64,000 nt of DNA from Dermanyssus gallinae (GCA_003439945.1 QVRM01006000.1:62001-126000); one strand, 5' to 3'; shown: positions 25,466 to 38,197, counted from the stretch's first letter. The notes: generated by a model not told the origin, from the sequence alone. Translations and numbers: made by a program.

Positions 25466-26483
25466 GCAATATTTTGCAGTGATACAATTCGCAACCAGAC
25501 CCAGCTTTGCACCAGCTTGCGGTTCAACACGACCTGTTGTTGTTTAAGCCCCAAGCGGACCCCTGCGGGAAATTTATTGCTTGCAAATGTCAGAATTACA
25601 TGTTCCATTGCCGTTACAACATGGGTATGTGGATTCTTCGTTTTCACCCGAACAGCTTCGGACACTTCATACGGTATAAGATTAGCTAACGTGGCAGTTT
25701 CTGATATAGAGAAGTACACCCTAGAAATCTTGCCCTTTATTGGAGGAGCAAGTTTCGCTTACTCTCACAAATACCTTTACTTTGGGAACTTTTATATATA
25801 TATATTTATAGTAGTCTTTTCACTGCAAAGTGCTTACATTTTACTCTAGGCATTCCATCATTTTATAATATCCCAGGGCCTCATCGGCTGTCGCTGGATG
25901 TCGCTATTAACTTTTTTATCTTAAAGATTGTATCGGCCACTACTTACGGGATACAGGTCGCATGGCCCCACCGAAAGCGAATCTGGAAGTACTTGCCAAA
26001 ATCAAAGCCAGCTTTCTAAAAATAGTGCTAGTAGTCCACCGCACTAGCCGCAACCGGTTTGTTAATCTGTTGGCCTCGACACCACTCTTTGAGGAGGATC
26101 GCAGAACAACCTATGTCTTACCGAGAACGGAGGTCTTCAAGAATCATCTTGCTGAATGGGAATACAAATTTGCGAATGTTGATTGACATTTTTTATGAGA
26201 CCAGAGCGATGACCACAAACAACTAAGAAATTACCCATGTTGTAAAAACAGGTACTTCGTTACTGGGCTGCAAAACATGGATTTCATATGAAGTAATATG
26301 TATACGAAATGGGCTGCACCAAATATCGATCAAGTGTGAATGCAAGCTATAAGGACAATCGTGTCATATGAATCATCCCCAACATTGTACAAAGGCAATA
26401 TCGCGGATAAAGGTGGTGTAGGAGAACTGTAGCACATATGTGCATAAACCAAATATTGGTTAATAAACAATACACTTATATAT

Positions 26484-26690
26484 AGACACGGGCGATAGCC
26501 TTTTCTGCAAAATGCCCTGAATGATTACAATCGTTTGAATTGTCATAATTATGAAAACTTTAAGCTCAATGAGTAATTACTCATTATTATTACAATTTAT
26601 TCTAGTTTACTAATTAAAAAACATTTATTAATTTTATTACAAATTATTTCAGAACATTTAAAAAAAATTGCCATATGGAGAAAACGGTCC

Positions 26691-26768
<78 letters not shown>
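26484..26768. repeat. Dispersed repeat, copy 2, ending in A-run and (TA)n
   Basis: Second copy of 25209-25355 with extra AT-rich sequence inside. The end is an A-run (26691-26708) followed by about 30 TA units. Confidence 0.55.
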
Positions 26769-26771
<3 letters not shown>

Positions 26772-26989
26772 GTCCCTGATTCTTCTGCACGTAGAGCAAG
26801 CACAAACACCTGTGAAATACCCTGAAGAATCGCAGACGCATGAACCAACCGACCACAAAATAATCTCAGCGCGACTTACAGAACTCGAATGTAAACGACC
26901 CGCACTCCACAAAAGTAGGCGAGAGCAGACTACGACGGCATCTAGTGTCGTTGTCACCTTGATATATTTGATATATTGAGATACTTGAG

Positions 26990-27160
26990 ATATTTGACTT
27001 TGGGCGCTCCTGGTATTCGAACAAGGCAGCTAGTTTGCAAGGGCGGTACCTTGTTAAACCTGTTAAACTCGCTTTTGTTTGAGGCACACTTCCAAAACAT
27101 GGGCTTGGTTTGGCCTAGACAGAACGGACACGTAATAGTCACCATACGCGCCCGCTAAGC
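26990..27160 (+). mobile_element. Eroded retroelement 3' fragment
   Basis: TLGAPGIRTRQLVCKGG matches the LGGPGVRTKQLIRKVG block of the 45 kb copy. The 3' part near 27125-27160 (acacgtaatagtcacc, atacgcgcccgctaag) resembles 45355-45390, so the fragment includes 3' UTR. Confidence 0.5.
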
Positions 27161-27164
27161 TTAT

Positions 27165-27995
27165 CGAAATACAGTTGTCGTTGTCGATACCCATGCTGTG
27201 AATGCTACTCATTTTACACAGCTTTAAACCACTTTGTTCCAAATTGAACACAGTCTTGCTTGAACCTCGACAAATTTCCGCAACTCATGTCAAACAAGTC
27301 TTCCATTTTCTTTAAGTAATCCAAAAGTGGATCTTGGCAGTAGCAGATAGTCAATGAGTTATGTGATCTAATTTGCTCAATCTTCGTAACGAGAGCAAAT
27401 TCGTTTTGAATTTAGACGTGACTGCGAGCAATTTCAATGCAAAGTAAGCGTATTGTTTAGTCAATTTCACGTCTCTTAGGTGGGTTTCATGATAGTAATC
27501 GTTGGGGGTTACTGTGTCCCTCTAACGTTAAGGATATGACGGACCGTTATTGATTCAGTCAATCGTATAGTTTTCATTATCTTTTCAAGACATCTTCGGC
27601 AGATGTGTCCGCTGGTCTTGTTAGGAGGCGGCCGCAAAGATGAGCCCTTTCCGGTAGCTAACAACTTTGTGCTCACTTGTGCATTAAGCCACGCCGAATT
27701 CGCTGGCATAATCTGCGTATTACATTTAGTTAATTACAAATTGAACAGAATTGTCTCTGAAGCTTTACGCAACGGATTCAGCATCTATTTAACTCGCAAA
27801 ACTGCTTAGCTTTTTATGCTTATCCTGCCTAATGCGATCTACAGACGTGAACGTGAGTGGATGTAAAAACGTCCAATAATATATCTAGAAATGGATCGAT
27901 ACAACCTTTAAGCAGTTATTTCATTTAATCACATTGTCCATAGACACCGTTCATGTATGACTTGTGCGTCAGCCGCTTGCCAGGGTGGTCAGACT
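27165..27995. other. No gene recognised
   Basis: Short frames only. Confidence 0.5.
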
Positions 27996-27999
27996 TTGG

Positions 28000-28174
28000 T
28001 TTTTTTTTCGGGCTGACCCGCAGCCAACATTTACCGTCCACGGGTTTGCCTTTGCATTGCTTCGTAATACGGGCACCATAAATACATATGTGCAACGATG
28101 GGGATCGAACCCGTGCATCTATGTGTCTCCCTCGGTCGCGAGGCGCACGCGAATGCACCACGCCACCGGGCTCG
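28000..28174 (-). mobile_element. SINE copy C
   Basis: Near full-length relative of copy A on the minus strand (cgagcccggtggcgtggtg head, ggttcgatcccc B-box). Its end hairpin is ggctgcgggtcagcc and the terminal run reads as A on the element strand, unlike A and B. No clear TSD was seen. Confidence 0.78.
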
Positions 28175-28327
28175 CCGTGGATAGTCAGTCTAGGACTGGC
28201 CCATTTAGCCAACGACTTCACCGCCGCCGCCGCTACATTGCCTCTCTGGGTTTATCAAAATTGAGATCGTCTGCCGAAGAAACTCGCCTTAACTCTGATT
28301 TCTCATGGTGTCACTCAGCCTAGCGCC

Positions 28328-28600
28328 GATGCGATTAAACGAGCTTTCGCTCATGGCGCCTCCAGGCCCCTCTAACGCCTCAAAACGGAAGGGTGTGAAC
28401 TTGTAGGCGTGTGCAACGTTCGAGTACTACTTTTCCACGTTTCCGCTTTCTACGACGTTCTCGCTTTCCGCCTTCCGCGACAATCTCGGTCTCTGAAGCA
28501 TCGCGGGAGATTCAGCCAACCGGAGAGCTCTGCCAAAAGCGTCGTTGATGCTCATTCTGCATTTTTCGTCGCACAGCCACCGTTATGGCTGCATTACGAT
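28328..28600 (-). mobile_element. Eroded retroelement C-terminal fragment
   Basis: Minus-strand reading shows SINDAFGRALRLAESPAMLQ, then after a stop YKFTPFRFEALEGPGG. These correspond to the post-finger helix and the F(R/V)P...FET.GGPG block, in the right order; the RPD/LVWDATV region is deleted or scrambled. Confidence 0.5.
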
Positions 28601-29083
28601 AGATGACGTACCATAGCGCCCACCGGTTTCCCGCATCTGCACTGATAGGGTTCGACCAACGTTGCGTCCAGGTGAAGATCGACACAGGTTCTCATAATAT
28701 TACTATGGAGCAATGTTCTCAATGGAACACGATAGTAAAAAAGTATAGCCAGACCTCTGCGCCCGTTGCTGACACTGCATCCAGGTGAGCTCTTGCAGTG
28801 TCATTATAAGCGGAACGCATCAAGCCGTCAAACTGCTTTGCGGACAGATGAGTCAGCCACACATGCTGATAATACGTGTTCTTCGAAGTTGTATCTGCTG
28901 CGGACGCGAGATCTTTTCTTTCCTCGCGAGCAAGATTCTGATCTCTTCCAGACTGGCAGACCTCCATCTGAGGCATCGATGCCACTAGCATCTAGAAGTA
29001 GTAGACTCAGGATGACAAAATTGGGTACGGGGCCCAATCGTTCTTTTGATAACGAGAGAACTTGCCTCTGTTTTAGAGTCATG

Positions 29084-29202
29084 CTAGAGCTTCAGGTCGA
29101 TCAATTGTTCTACCGTCGTTACGGCGACGTCGTTGAATTCCCGCAGCTTATTAGTACAGTCGATTAGGTCCATTCCTCTCTGTATGTGACCGAACCTGGA
29201 AG
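29084..29202 (-). CDS. Candidate short terminal exon, unknown protein
   Basis: On the minus strand a pyrimidine-rich acceptor (tttgccttttcag) precedes an open segment ending in TAG. The last ~38 residues are plausible helical protein (GMDLIDCTNKLREFNDVAV core). A second AG seven bases downstream is an alternative acceptor. Short length makes this weak; nothing upstream or downstream is recognised. Confidence 0.22.
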
Positions 29203-29726
29203 CTGAAAAGGCAAACACAAATCCTGGACTAGAAAGAACCCGCTGTGTGACCCAACTAGTTTTAATCGACCGCATGCACGATTGTGCTTAGCAAGCCAGG
29301 TGAGCAGGAATACAATACTTATATACAGCGGCAGTAATATAATATATGTATATACACGTGTTTACTTATTGACAATCTAAGTTTATGCACGTACAAAGCA
29401 GACTAACGCTCCCGGATATGAATGATGTATTATCCAACTCTAGCTTTGTTGCCCACGCAAGACTATGCGCCGTACGTGAACCGTCCCACACAGAAAGCAG
29501 GCACCAAAAGAGGCCTTCATTCATCCTGCACTTGACAGGTCACCAGCGCCCAGCATTCACACTCTCGTTCAGCTTTTTGCGCGGCGCGCGCGCGCGCGAC
29601 CGATCGGTCCACCAATAATCATACTAGATTGCAGTAGCGACGAGTCAGCGAAGGCACGCCACCCTTCTGCTGACATCGCTCGTGTTTCGTGTCACCACGC
29701 TGTGTTCTTGAGATTGACACTGGGCA

Positions 29727-29730
<4 letters not shown>

Positions 29731-29777
<47 letters not shown>
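29731..29777. repeat. (TA)n microsatellite
   Basis: Uninterrupted TA run of about 23 units. Confidence 0.95.
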
Positions 29778-29779
<2 letters not shown>

Positions 29780-31297
29780 TAATGGTTAACTTTTATTAAG
29801 AATACAAGTAGAACTACAATTGTCTGCCGTATATACGAGTTTATTCACACGCGTAATTATGCATTATTTGCTTTATCCCGTGCAATTTGTCATTGATTTA
29901 GATGCGTATATATATTTAGAAAATTCTTTGTTTTCGACACTAAGTGATGTGTATTACACGTGTGCTTACGAATGCACGTAGGTATTTATCAAGAGATTTC
30001 GTCACGATGGATGGTTTCGGTTCCCAACATCCTGAGTTCACTTGCGGCCCAACAAAAATGTAGTTGCTCACTCTTTACATGCATAAACAACTAAGGTTGT
30101 ACTGCACAACTGTGGGAGGACACTTTTTAAAAGGGTTGACTAGATTTGTTGGAGTTGCCCTGAAGTTTTTCCTGTAATATATGCTAATTTATATATGTTC
30201 TAGTATTATTACTTAATCAAAACGCCCTGTGGCGCCTTGGGCCCTGAAGCCATGGGAAATGTGTTTATGATTTTGCTTTCAAGTTACTATTTAGTAACTG
30301 AAGCGTTGCTTGTACTGAGCAAACATAGCTGACTTGCTTGGCAATGTCAAAATGGATACATCGAAATGGTGTTCTAAGATTATTTACACTATAGTCCGGC
30401 CCTCTACAGAACTGAGAGCAACTCTGGCTCTATGCATCTAGATGATACTTTTATAGGCACATAAATGTGCTACTTATAATAATTAGTCACTATTGACGTT
30501 ATTGTGATAAATTGCTTTATACGCGTCTATTACTTGTCAGGATACTTAGCTCTCGAGCTCCTCCCGCAACTGTCCTGCGTCACGGGGCTCTTCCACGATC
30601 GTAAATCGTCTGCTGTCGCTACCCTGCAATCCCTTCGTAATATCCTGTGTGTTCCGCCGAATGAGGCCCAGGCGCCGACAATGCAAGTTGGCCTACACCG
30701 ATAGAAGGGCACGAGAGAGTGTTCATTAGGTCCTGATGAATAGCTTTCCGAAGCTGGCGCCACGGAGTCCAGGTCACGTCGTAGGATTCGAGCCGCTCAC
30801 GAGGCCCATTAGACCCGTCTTCGACAATATGTGCGAGACGATGTCAATGCCCTCGACGAAACGTCGCCTGACGCAAAGCCTGCCTTTTCGGACTACGATA
30901 CAAACGGCAACCTATTGTGCTACCCAGTGTACTTGTAGCATTTATTAGTTAGCAGAAGGCAGTGTTTAGTGCAGTGGCGGCGTAAACAGCTATACAACTG
31001 ACTATGGGAGTATACTTATTTGGCGAAACGCTGATTCTTCTTTTAAATATGATAAAAGAAGTACACTATAACAACCGTGCGGGGATATCTAAGCTGGTGC
31101 AGGTTCATTGAGGCATATCGAGCAGCTCCGCCTGGACTTGCTAGTTGGTTTACGAATTGGTGGTTGACGAAAATGGGCTACTTGACAGTGAATTAAAGGT
31201 GACCTCTCATTGATGTGTCTTCGATAACTTCGACCCTAATTAGTCCAGTGGTTTCTCAAAAAGAAATTCGTCTGCACTATTACGTCATTTAAAAAAA

Positions 31298-31783
31298 TCA
31301 TTATTATATTTTAACATGCTTGTGCCTACATGCGCATAAGAAAAACACAAAATAAATATGCATACGATTATTTCACATTTAAATATAGTTCATAATTTAA
31401 ATAATAATAATAATAATGTTTAGATATTTAAACTGCAAATTCTGGCGGACATTCGCGTCTCCATGCCGGAGTTGTATGTGCACCTCTGCGCTTACCTACG
31501 TTACACTATAAACAGGTTTTCAAAATTAATTATTATATATTCGCTCCATTGGCATTATTAATAAATTCGATCTTGTAATGATTATATTTTTAAATGCTTG
31601 TGTCTGCAGGCACATCAGAAAAATACAAAATAAATATGTATACGACAATTTAGCATTTAATTATAGTTAATAATAAAATAATCATGCTTTGATACTTAAA
31701 CTGCAAATTCTGGCGGACATTCGCGTCTCCATGTTGTATGCGCATCTCTACGCTGGCCTACGTTACACTATAGACAATTGTTT
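31298..31783. repeat. Imperfect tandem duplication, two ~220-bp copies
   Basis: 31298-31521 and 31576-31783 share aaactgcaaattctggcgga, cattcgcgtctccatg and cctacgttacactata, plus a weaker AT-rich 5' half with aaaatacaaaataaatatg. Confidence 0.75.
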
Positions 31784-31953
31784 ACACCCCGTTATGAGTT
31801 ATATAAAATGTTGTTAAGATAATTTAAAAAAAAACAGTTTTTATAATATCAAACAAGCAAAATAGATTAAGACTTGTTTTGGGCCTCCACCGATCTTTGT
31901 CACGATTAGAGTTGTCTTAAGCACGCATACATTCCTCTATTTTTTAGAACTTA

Positions 31954-31955
<2 letters not shown>

Positions 31956-32045
<90 letters not shown>
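31956..32045. repeat. (TA)n microsatellite with one interruption
   Basis: Two TA runs split by ttcttc at about 31985-31990. Confidence 0.93.
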
Positions 32046-32047
<2 letters not shown>

Positions 32048-32049
32048 GT

Positions 32050-33128
32050 ACGCCAAATGTCAGAAATCTGAGTCCACTTTAGGGGGAAAACCCCATATAA
32101 ATAAGACAATCACAGGGGAGGTTCCTTTACCCAGCCCAAACGCCGTGTTGTTCACCGAGGAGACCTCGGATTGGGCAAGGTCTAGTGAAACCTAGACGAA
32201 GCTTGCTAGACAAAACTGAACGACGACTATGATATCCTTCTTAACGGTGTGTGGCTGTAGAGTCGAGTGGACGGGAGTTCTGTTTAACTTTTTTTTAAGT
32301 TCAAACCACTGGGAGCTGATGGGAGGAGTAAAAAGATACTCAGTTATTTTCCAAGTTGGCGTTAGTAGGATATACGAGTACTGGCTATGCGAGATAGCCA
32401 CGATGACGCGTTATAATTGGAAGCGCCGTTGAAAAACTTTGTCCGAATATGTTACGTGTATACTTCACGAAAAACGAAATACAAACAATCTGCAACCGCC
32501 CGCCTGAATGACTTGAGTACAATGTGGTACACACACATGGATTTAAGAGTATCGGAGATATGGTTCGTTAGTTCGCGCATATTTCTGGCACTGCCCTGTA
32601 TTGTTGCGCTGGAGGTCGATGGAAAGACGCTAAATTAGGGGGGACTCTGTTTCAGAATAAGCCGTGGTATGGGTTGCGCGGTTTCCAACTATGTCAAGGA
32701 GCTGTGGTGTCAATGGTCTCGGTTCCTTAGGGACTGAAACGTGAGAGGGATATAAGCGCGAAGGTCGCATACTTGTGAATATCTAAAGCTTACGTGCTAT
32801 GCACTATATCTCACGTGCAACGCTGAATCAATGTGTAAGACTACTGCATTCGTATGCGTCACTAAGATAAACTTGGCTTACCATTGCGTTTCAGTGAAGT
32901 GCACTGCTGACAGAAGTAAAGATGAATTATTCGGCCTTCTTTGAATCAACATCATCAACATGTATGCTACTTGCATTGAGTTTATTTTAGCAGTACTTTT
33001 TGATTTGCGAATAGTTGTACTACCTTTCGCAATTTAAATAAACTACTTATTCTGTGATTTGTCTTGATCTTCATTGCTATGTCTTATATAGGCAGACCAT
33101 TGACCAATTAAGTAGAGCTAAGCTACGC

Positions 33129-33168
<40 letters not shown>

Positions 33169-33785
33169 AATCTCAAGCAAAAACACAGTTTATATCAATA
33201 ATGGGGTATTACAAACGGAAAAGAGAATAATCCACTCATATAAAGTGTTATTGCGCGTATTGTGTTAGGCCTAAGAAATTATTTTAAATTAGCTGCGCCA
33301 ATATAAGGGCACTTTTGGCAGAACTCTTAAATCCCCAAAAAGTTACCTATTTACAGAATATCTGATTGTAAACGCTCTGCTGCACTAATACACAGACAGA
33401 GTGAAACACAGCCAGAAGCGGTGGTTATTATTTGCTAATCTCGGTATGTATTTGCCTCTATACTTTTAATGAAGAAAATCGTTGCCAAAAGGCTTTGTAT
33501 CGTTTTGGTGCCGCTCGTTGCGTGTCGGCTAAAATTGCTTCTGTTGGGCATTCGATGTCCTTGGCTCCCACCAGAGAACGCTCGAATGTCCCTAATATGC
33601 ACCTACCATCATATCGATTGACTGCGACTTTGTTCCAGCTTACCGCTGTTACTCGGTTGAGGGTTAACGTCATATCCTTACAAATATCATAAAGTAGTGT
33701 AGCTTTCACGTTAAGTTTGGATGGACAAGCCATTTTAACATTTTGCAGCTCTGAAGTAGTCATCTAATAGAAATAATAACGGTTA
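32050..33785. other. No gene recognised
   Basis: A minus-strand frame at 33763-33458 is hydrophilic and protein-like but without splice or motif support. Confidence 0.45.
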
Positions 33786-33787
33786 TG

Positions 33788-34145
33788 TGCACAACCACGG
33801 CTTCCTATTTACGTCACAGCTCAGTTGAGCCGGGGTGGATAGCAAAGCACATGGACGCCAGAAAACGGATCAAATACGCTGGACTGGAATCAAGATATAG
33901 TTTTGTGCCTATTGCCATGGAGACACTAGGACCAATCAGCAAGGAAACTGAAGTTTTCCTCAAAGATTTGAGTAAGCGAATTCAGGAGAGCGTTGGGGGC
34001 GTCATGGAGTGAAGCAATTTGTGATAGGATTTGCAATACGTTCACACCTAACAACTGTAACATTGTTTAACATGTAATAACACAATAATACTATTATAAA
34101 AATAATGATAATCGTAATAATACTAATTGTTACAATAAGAGTAAA
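33788..34145 (+). mobile_element. Retroelement C-terminal fragment with degenerate (TAA)n tail
   Basis: In frame: ASYLRHSSVEPGWIAKHMDA, RKRIKYAGLESRYSFVPIAM, ETLGPISKETEVFLKDLSKR, then TGA at about 34012. It is the closest relative of the 55.3-56.1 kb copy (shared FVPVAMETMGPISK and FLKDL). A/T-rich sequence with imperfect AAT repeats at 34075-34145 may be its tail. Confidence 0.62.
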
Positions 34146-34448
34146 ATAAAACATTGTAAAATTGAACAGAATGAGTCGCTACAGTTACGGTAACGTCGTA
34201 CGTAGACTATAAATTGATTTTAAAGAACGATCAAATGATTGCTGAAACTCTCATTTGTAGTCACATTGCTTTTATCAGTACAATCATGAGCCTAATCATT
34301 TAAAATTTTAATCGATTTTGTGACCTACTGGAAGTGCTGCGTTTCCAACACATTGAACATAATTCAGCACATATAAAAGTACACAGACCTACATGAGATT
34401 CGTCTGGTCCAAGTTGCAGTCTCAAGCTAACTCTTTTTTTTTTTACAG

Positions 34449-34794
34449 GAGACAAGGTACAGAAATGCATAATGCGCACCGCTTTGTCTGGGTAGGGTGG
34501 AATTCTCAAACCCACTACAGACCTGATGGTCCCCTAACCTACACGTCCGCAACATTTGTACAGAATAAGTTATTTATATATAGTTTTTATGACACTCTAC
34601 CTGCACCGAAACATAGTGACGGACGCCTTCGGTTTGACAAGGAAAACCATACACTTCCAGATACGATATATATGGTCTATCACCAGCCTTTGACTTTTCA
34701 TGTATGCGTCCCGCCAAAACTCGCGGTTGGTGCAGACCGCTTTCGTGGGACATTGGGTTTGCGGGGTCCTGTTGCAGTGATAGATGTTTCTTAA
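34449..34794 (+). CDS. Candidate terminal exon, unknown protein
   Basis: A strong acceptor (about 11 T, then acag) ends at 34448. The following frame, with the first base as third codon position, is open for about 115 codons to TAA at 34792-34794. The product is non-repetitive and aromatic-rich (HRFVWVGWN, LFIYSFYDTLPAP, DTIYMVYHQPLTFHVC), unlike a random AT-rich frame. No domain is recognised. It lies about 300 bp after the retroelement fragment near 33.8-34.1 kb but in a frame and style that do not match it. It could be a gene end or an unrecognised mobile-element segment. Confidence 0.33.
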
Positions 34795-34799
34795 CGTGA

Positions 34800-35910
34800 C
34801 CTAGTCGGTTTAAATTCGAATAGGATGATATATGCGTCAAAAGCATAGTGAGTTAAAAGTAATAGAACAAAAAACCGCCCAACCAAGTACCACTAGCGAC
34901 GTATAAAAATCATTCTTTGTTAATACTGGCATTAACGTGTCCTTCTCGTACGTCAGGGGAATATTCAATAGTTCACGGTTATATCGAGCCTGCTCGTTTG
35001 TAGGCTATATTTATAAAGTTGAATTGTCGAACATATGCTTGACCCTTCTTTGTGCGCCAGCTTATGCTATGCAAATACTCAGGGTCTAAAAGAGGTTCAA
35101 AATATGTAATGGTTGTGGTCTATTTTTATTTATCAACTTGTTTATATCGCAATGCAAGCGTTTATGAAGCTCTAATAGACATTATTCGTTTGCTAGCATT
35201 TGTCACTCACTGCCCAATTGCCCGTTGTAGTACCAATAGGCACCATCATCGTCAATTTTATGTTGATAAGTACCTATCGCACCACCGCTTCCTTACGGCA
35301 ACATTCCCTACGGCGTACGCATGCTGCTGCCTTTTGAGAATCGTAGCTCTAAAGAGCAACTAGCATGAATCAGAGGCCATCTACCAAGCGATTTTGCTGG
35401 CTGCGCAGCCTAAAGTGTCAAAAAAACGAGAACGTGCGACAATTGCATATATGACTTAACTGCGAGTGGTGGAACGAAATCGATCGGGACCGCATAACTC
35501 AACTCGAATGCATCGCAAGTAACATAATAGGTAATTACTGAAAAAAAAAAAAAAATTAACTAGCCTACGGCGTTTTGCCTTGCACACAAAGTTACTGTTC
35601 GACGAAGCTGAGTGTAACGGTTTTAGTTCAAGCACAACATGTCAGTACACCCAATAGAAATACTTCCAGGAGATTTCCGGCGCGATTCTCTTATTCACGA
35701 GCCTGGCCAAAGCATTGGCCAAAATATGTCATCGTCAATAGTAGTATGGCTCATCGATGCAAGTACAAGTCGAACCTGCATCAAAAATTGTAAGTTTCCT
35801 AGAAAAGAACGACTTCTCTAGTTATAATTGTCAACTTATTATACTTGTCTTGCGTCTTGCCAATTGCCTACTATCTCCAGACGAGAGGCCCGTACAGCAA
35901 CGCTCTGACG
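34800..35910. other. No gene recognised
   Basis: AT-rich sequence downstream of the minus-strand 461-residue gene; a poly(A) run lies at 35541-35555. Confidence 0.5.
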
Positions 35911-35912
35911 TT

Positions 35913-37298
35913 TTAAGGTTCGCTCAGTAGCAGAACATGAGTTGTTGTCGTTTTCACTGTTGTGTTTGGTTCTGCCGCTAACTCGCTAACGCTGGCGTTT
36001 TTCTGGCGCCCGATCACAGTATCAAAATGCGAGTCGAACAATGGCTGTCGCGTTGTGCTTTGCGGCTGGGCTGCCGCCAGACTCAGTGGATAGCCTGTGA
36101 AGCTTTGTGACGGACTAAAGGGCGTTGACGTGTGATACCGCTGCTGCATGAGGTGACGAATGACGTCGAGCGCACCTCCTCGCGAAGGTTTCGGTGAGGT
36201 TGTTGTGTTTGTCATGGTGGTAGGAGACATCAGCGATAGCATCTGCAAGCCCGTTGTTGTTGCTGCTGCTGCTGCCGCTGCTCTATGGCCGTGGGCGGCG
36301 TGAAGCTGACCCAGTCGTGTGGTGTATGCGGTACTGGCAATCGAGTGGAAGACGGGCGGAGTAATTGAGGCGGTCGGCCGTGCTGATACAGCCGCCGCCG
36401 CCGCCGCCATGGGCGCCAGATACGGCACATACTGATAGTGTAGCAGCTGCGAAGGTTGCGCCTGTAAGATGGTCATAGTGGGCGTCGGCCGTCGTCCTAC
36501 CAAGGCCGGTCCTAACGGTGTCAGCGGCGGTCTTGCCGAACCATAGACCATAGGATGCCGAACCATAGGATGTGACGGAGTGCCGTACACTGACGAGGAG
36601 GCGACTGCCGACAGTATAGGGTAGCCTCGATAGCCGCCCATCTGTGGGAAGATTTGCTGCTGCTGCTGTTGATGTTGCTGAAGCTGGAGGTGCGAATGGT
36701 GGTAGGCGACGCTTGCAGGGGCTGCAGCGTGCGCAGGTGTCGCTGCATAACCGGTCCATAGCTGATGGTACGGCGTCGCTGAGCCATGCTGACGGCCCTC
36801 TGAGATGGGTGTTCGTTTTGGTTCGGCTGTCGCCGATGGGCTAAGGGTCTCCGCAGATGGAAGACTTGCCTGCAACTGAGTCATATTTAGACTCAGCATC
36901 GGTTCCACGGTTTGCTGGTTCATCGACTCCTTGATTGGGCTGTCACTATTGTTGTTGTTGCTGTTGTTGTTAATATCGTTTTTGTCGATGTGATCCAGAG
37001 ACAAACTTGTGTCCCGATCCCCGGAGGAATCTTGGCTGTTGGGAACAATAGCCAACGTTTTTCTGTTTCTATGAGCGCCATTTTCAGTTGTAGCAGCAGC
37101 TCCAACCACGGAGACTGCACCAGCCACTTCTGCATTGAGCACCAGTCCGATTGCTACGATGCAAAATCCTAACAGAGCCGCAACTAAAGGCGAAGCACGC
37201 TTACATGTTATTCGGCAGCTATTGCTGCCGAAGTCGCTGCTGTTTTCATTGGTGGTGCTGTTGTTGGTTCTGCTTACGTTGCCGAAGGTGCGTATCAT
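35913..37298 (-). CDS. Low-complexity N/Q/A/S/T-rich membrane-anchored or secreted protein, 461 aa, function unknown
   Basis: This is the longest uninterrupted, GC-rich reading frame in the window, so I treat it as a real coding exon. After a Ser/Asn-rich start and a basic CKR patch there is one hydrophobic segment at about residues 36-63 (VAALLGFCIVAIGLVL core), which could be an uncleaved signal anchor or a late signal peptide. The rest is low complexity: Asn runs near residue 110, a His/Gln run near 205-218, two poly-Ala runs near 295 and 340, and Thr/Pro/Tyr-rich stretches like those of cuticle or extracellular-matrix proteins. No enzyme motif is visible. The start lies in a good context (CCCAAGATGA), and a possible splice acceptor (cacttgcag) lies about 16 bases upstream, so a 5' non-coding exon may exist. 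I do not recognise the family, and homopolymer-rich proteins align poorly. Confidence 0.55.
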   Translation of the reverse strand: MIRTFGNVSRTNNSTTNENSSDFGSNSCRITCKRASPLVAALLGFCIVAIGLVLNAEVAGAVSVVGAAATTENGAHRNRKTLAIVPNSQDSSGDRDTSLSLDHIDKNDINNNSNNNNSDSPIKESMNQQTVEPMLSLNMTQLQASLPSAETLSPSATAEPKRTPISEGRQHGSATPYHQLWTGYAATPAHAAAPASVAYHHSHLQLQQHQQQQQQIFPQMGGYRGYPILSAVASSSVYGTPSHPMVRHPMVYGSARPPLTPLGPALVGRRPTPTMTILQAQPSQLLHYQYVPYLAPMAAAAAAVSARPTASITPPVFHSIASTAYTTRLGQLHAAHGHRAAAAAAATTTGLQMLSLMSPTTMTNTTTSPKPSRGGALDVIRHLMQQRYHTSTPFSPSQSFTGYPLSLAAAQPQSTTRQPLFDSHFDTVIGRQKNASVSELAAEPNTTVKTTTTHVLLLSEP

Positions 37299-37299
37299 C

Positions 37300-38197
37300 T
37301 TGGGCGCTCTTCACTGCAAGTGAACTTCAAAGTCAAACACGAAGTACGAAGATGATGGCTATGACGCACACTGATCGATCGCAAGTGACTTCATTTAGAC
37401 ATCGAGGATGATGACGACGACGACGACAACAACAACACCACCAGCCACTAGCCAAAACACTGGTGCTCTACCACAGCGGCTGGTTAAACGTCATCACCAG
37501 CAGTAGACAGCGTAGCTAATCGAGTCCAAACGGGCAACTTAGCCTGGTCTGCGTGACAGAGAGTTAGTGAAAACTAGGAGATAGACGGGGTGGAAAGAGA
37601 GAGGGAATAAGAGAGAGGAGAGAAAAGAAAAAGAGCTTCGTTCATATCAAGTTAGCTTCGGTAGCCGTTACCTGATAACATCCCCTGTTATGATTCGATA
37701 GTGCACCTCAATGTGACGCAGATTCATTGAGGTTCATCTGTCAGTGCTAGCCAATGGTACGAAATCCGATTGCATCCAGCTGCTGATCTGCTTGGCCTCC
37801 GCTGAGCGGCCACTACAGCTGGCTACAGCCCGTGATATCATCAACCGGCTGTGGCGTAACGCGGGGGGGGTGCGCGTCAACGTTACTTCACAATGGCCAT
37901 AATCTATACATGGGGATTCTCCGTGCCTATAACATTGTAATTATTGTAATATCTGCTCGAGCAACAACAATGGCGCTGACTATGCGTGCGCATCGAATGC
38001 GTAAGCATACGAATAAACAATCAGATAACTTCTACTGCGACCACTAATACTGCTACTACTACTACTACAACTAAACTTGTGGTGAGTTTGCCATTGCTTT
38101 TTCCAGCCGCTCTGTGTGCAAAAAAGAAAAAGATGCCACTAGTCGGAAAAGAGAGCCGCTGCTGGAACTAACGGTCGGCCGCCGGTGATTGCACCAT

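Larger units (their letters stand above)
28605..31290. other. Mostly no gene; candidate exon at 29084-29202
   Basis: 28605-29280 has mixed frames on both strands. A CG repeat lies at 29582-29599. The remainder is AT-rich. Confidence 0.45.
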
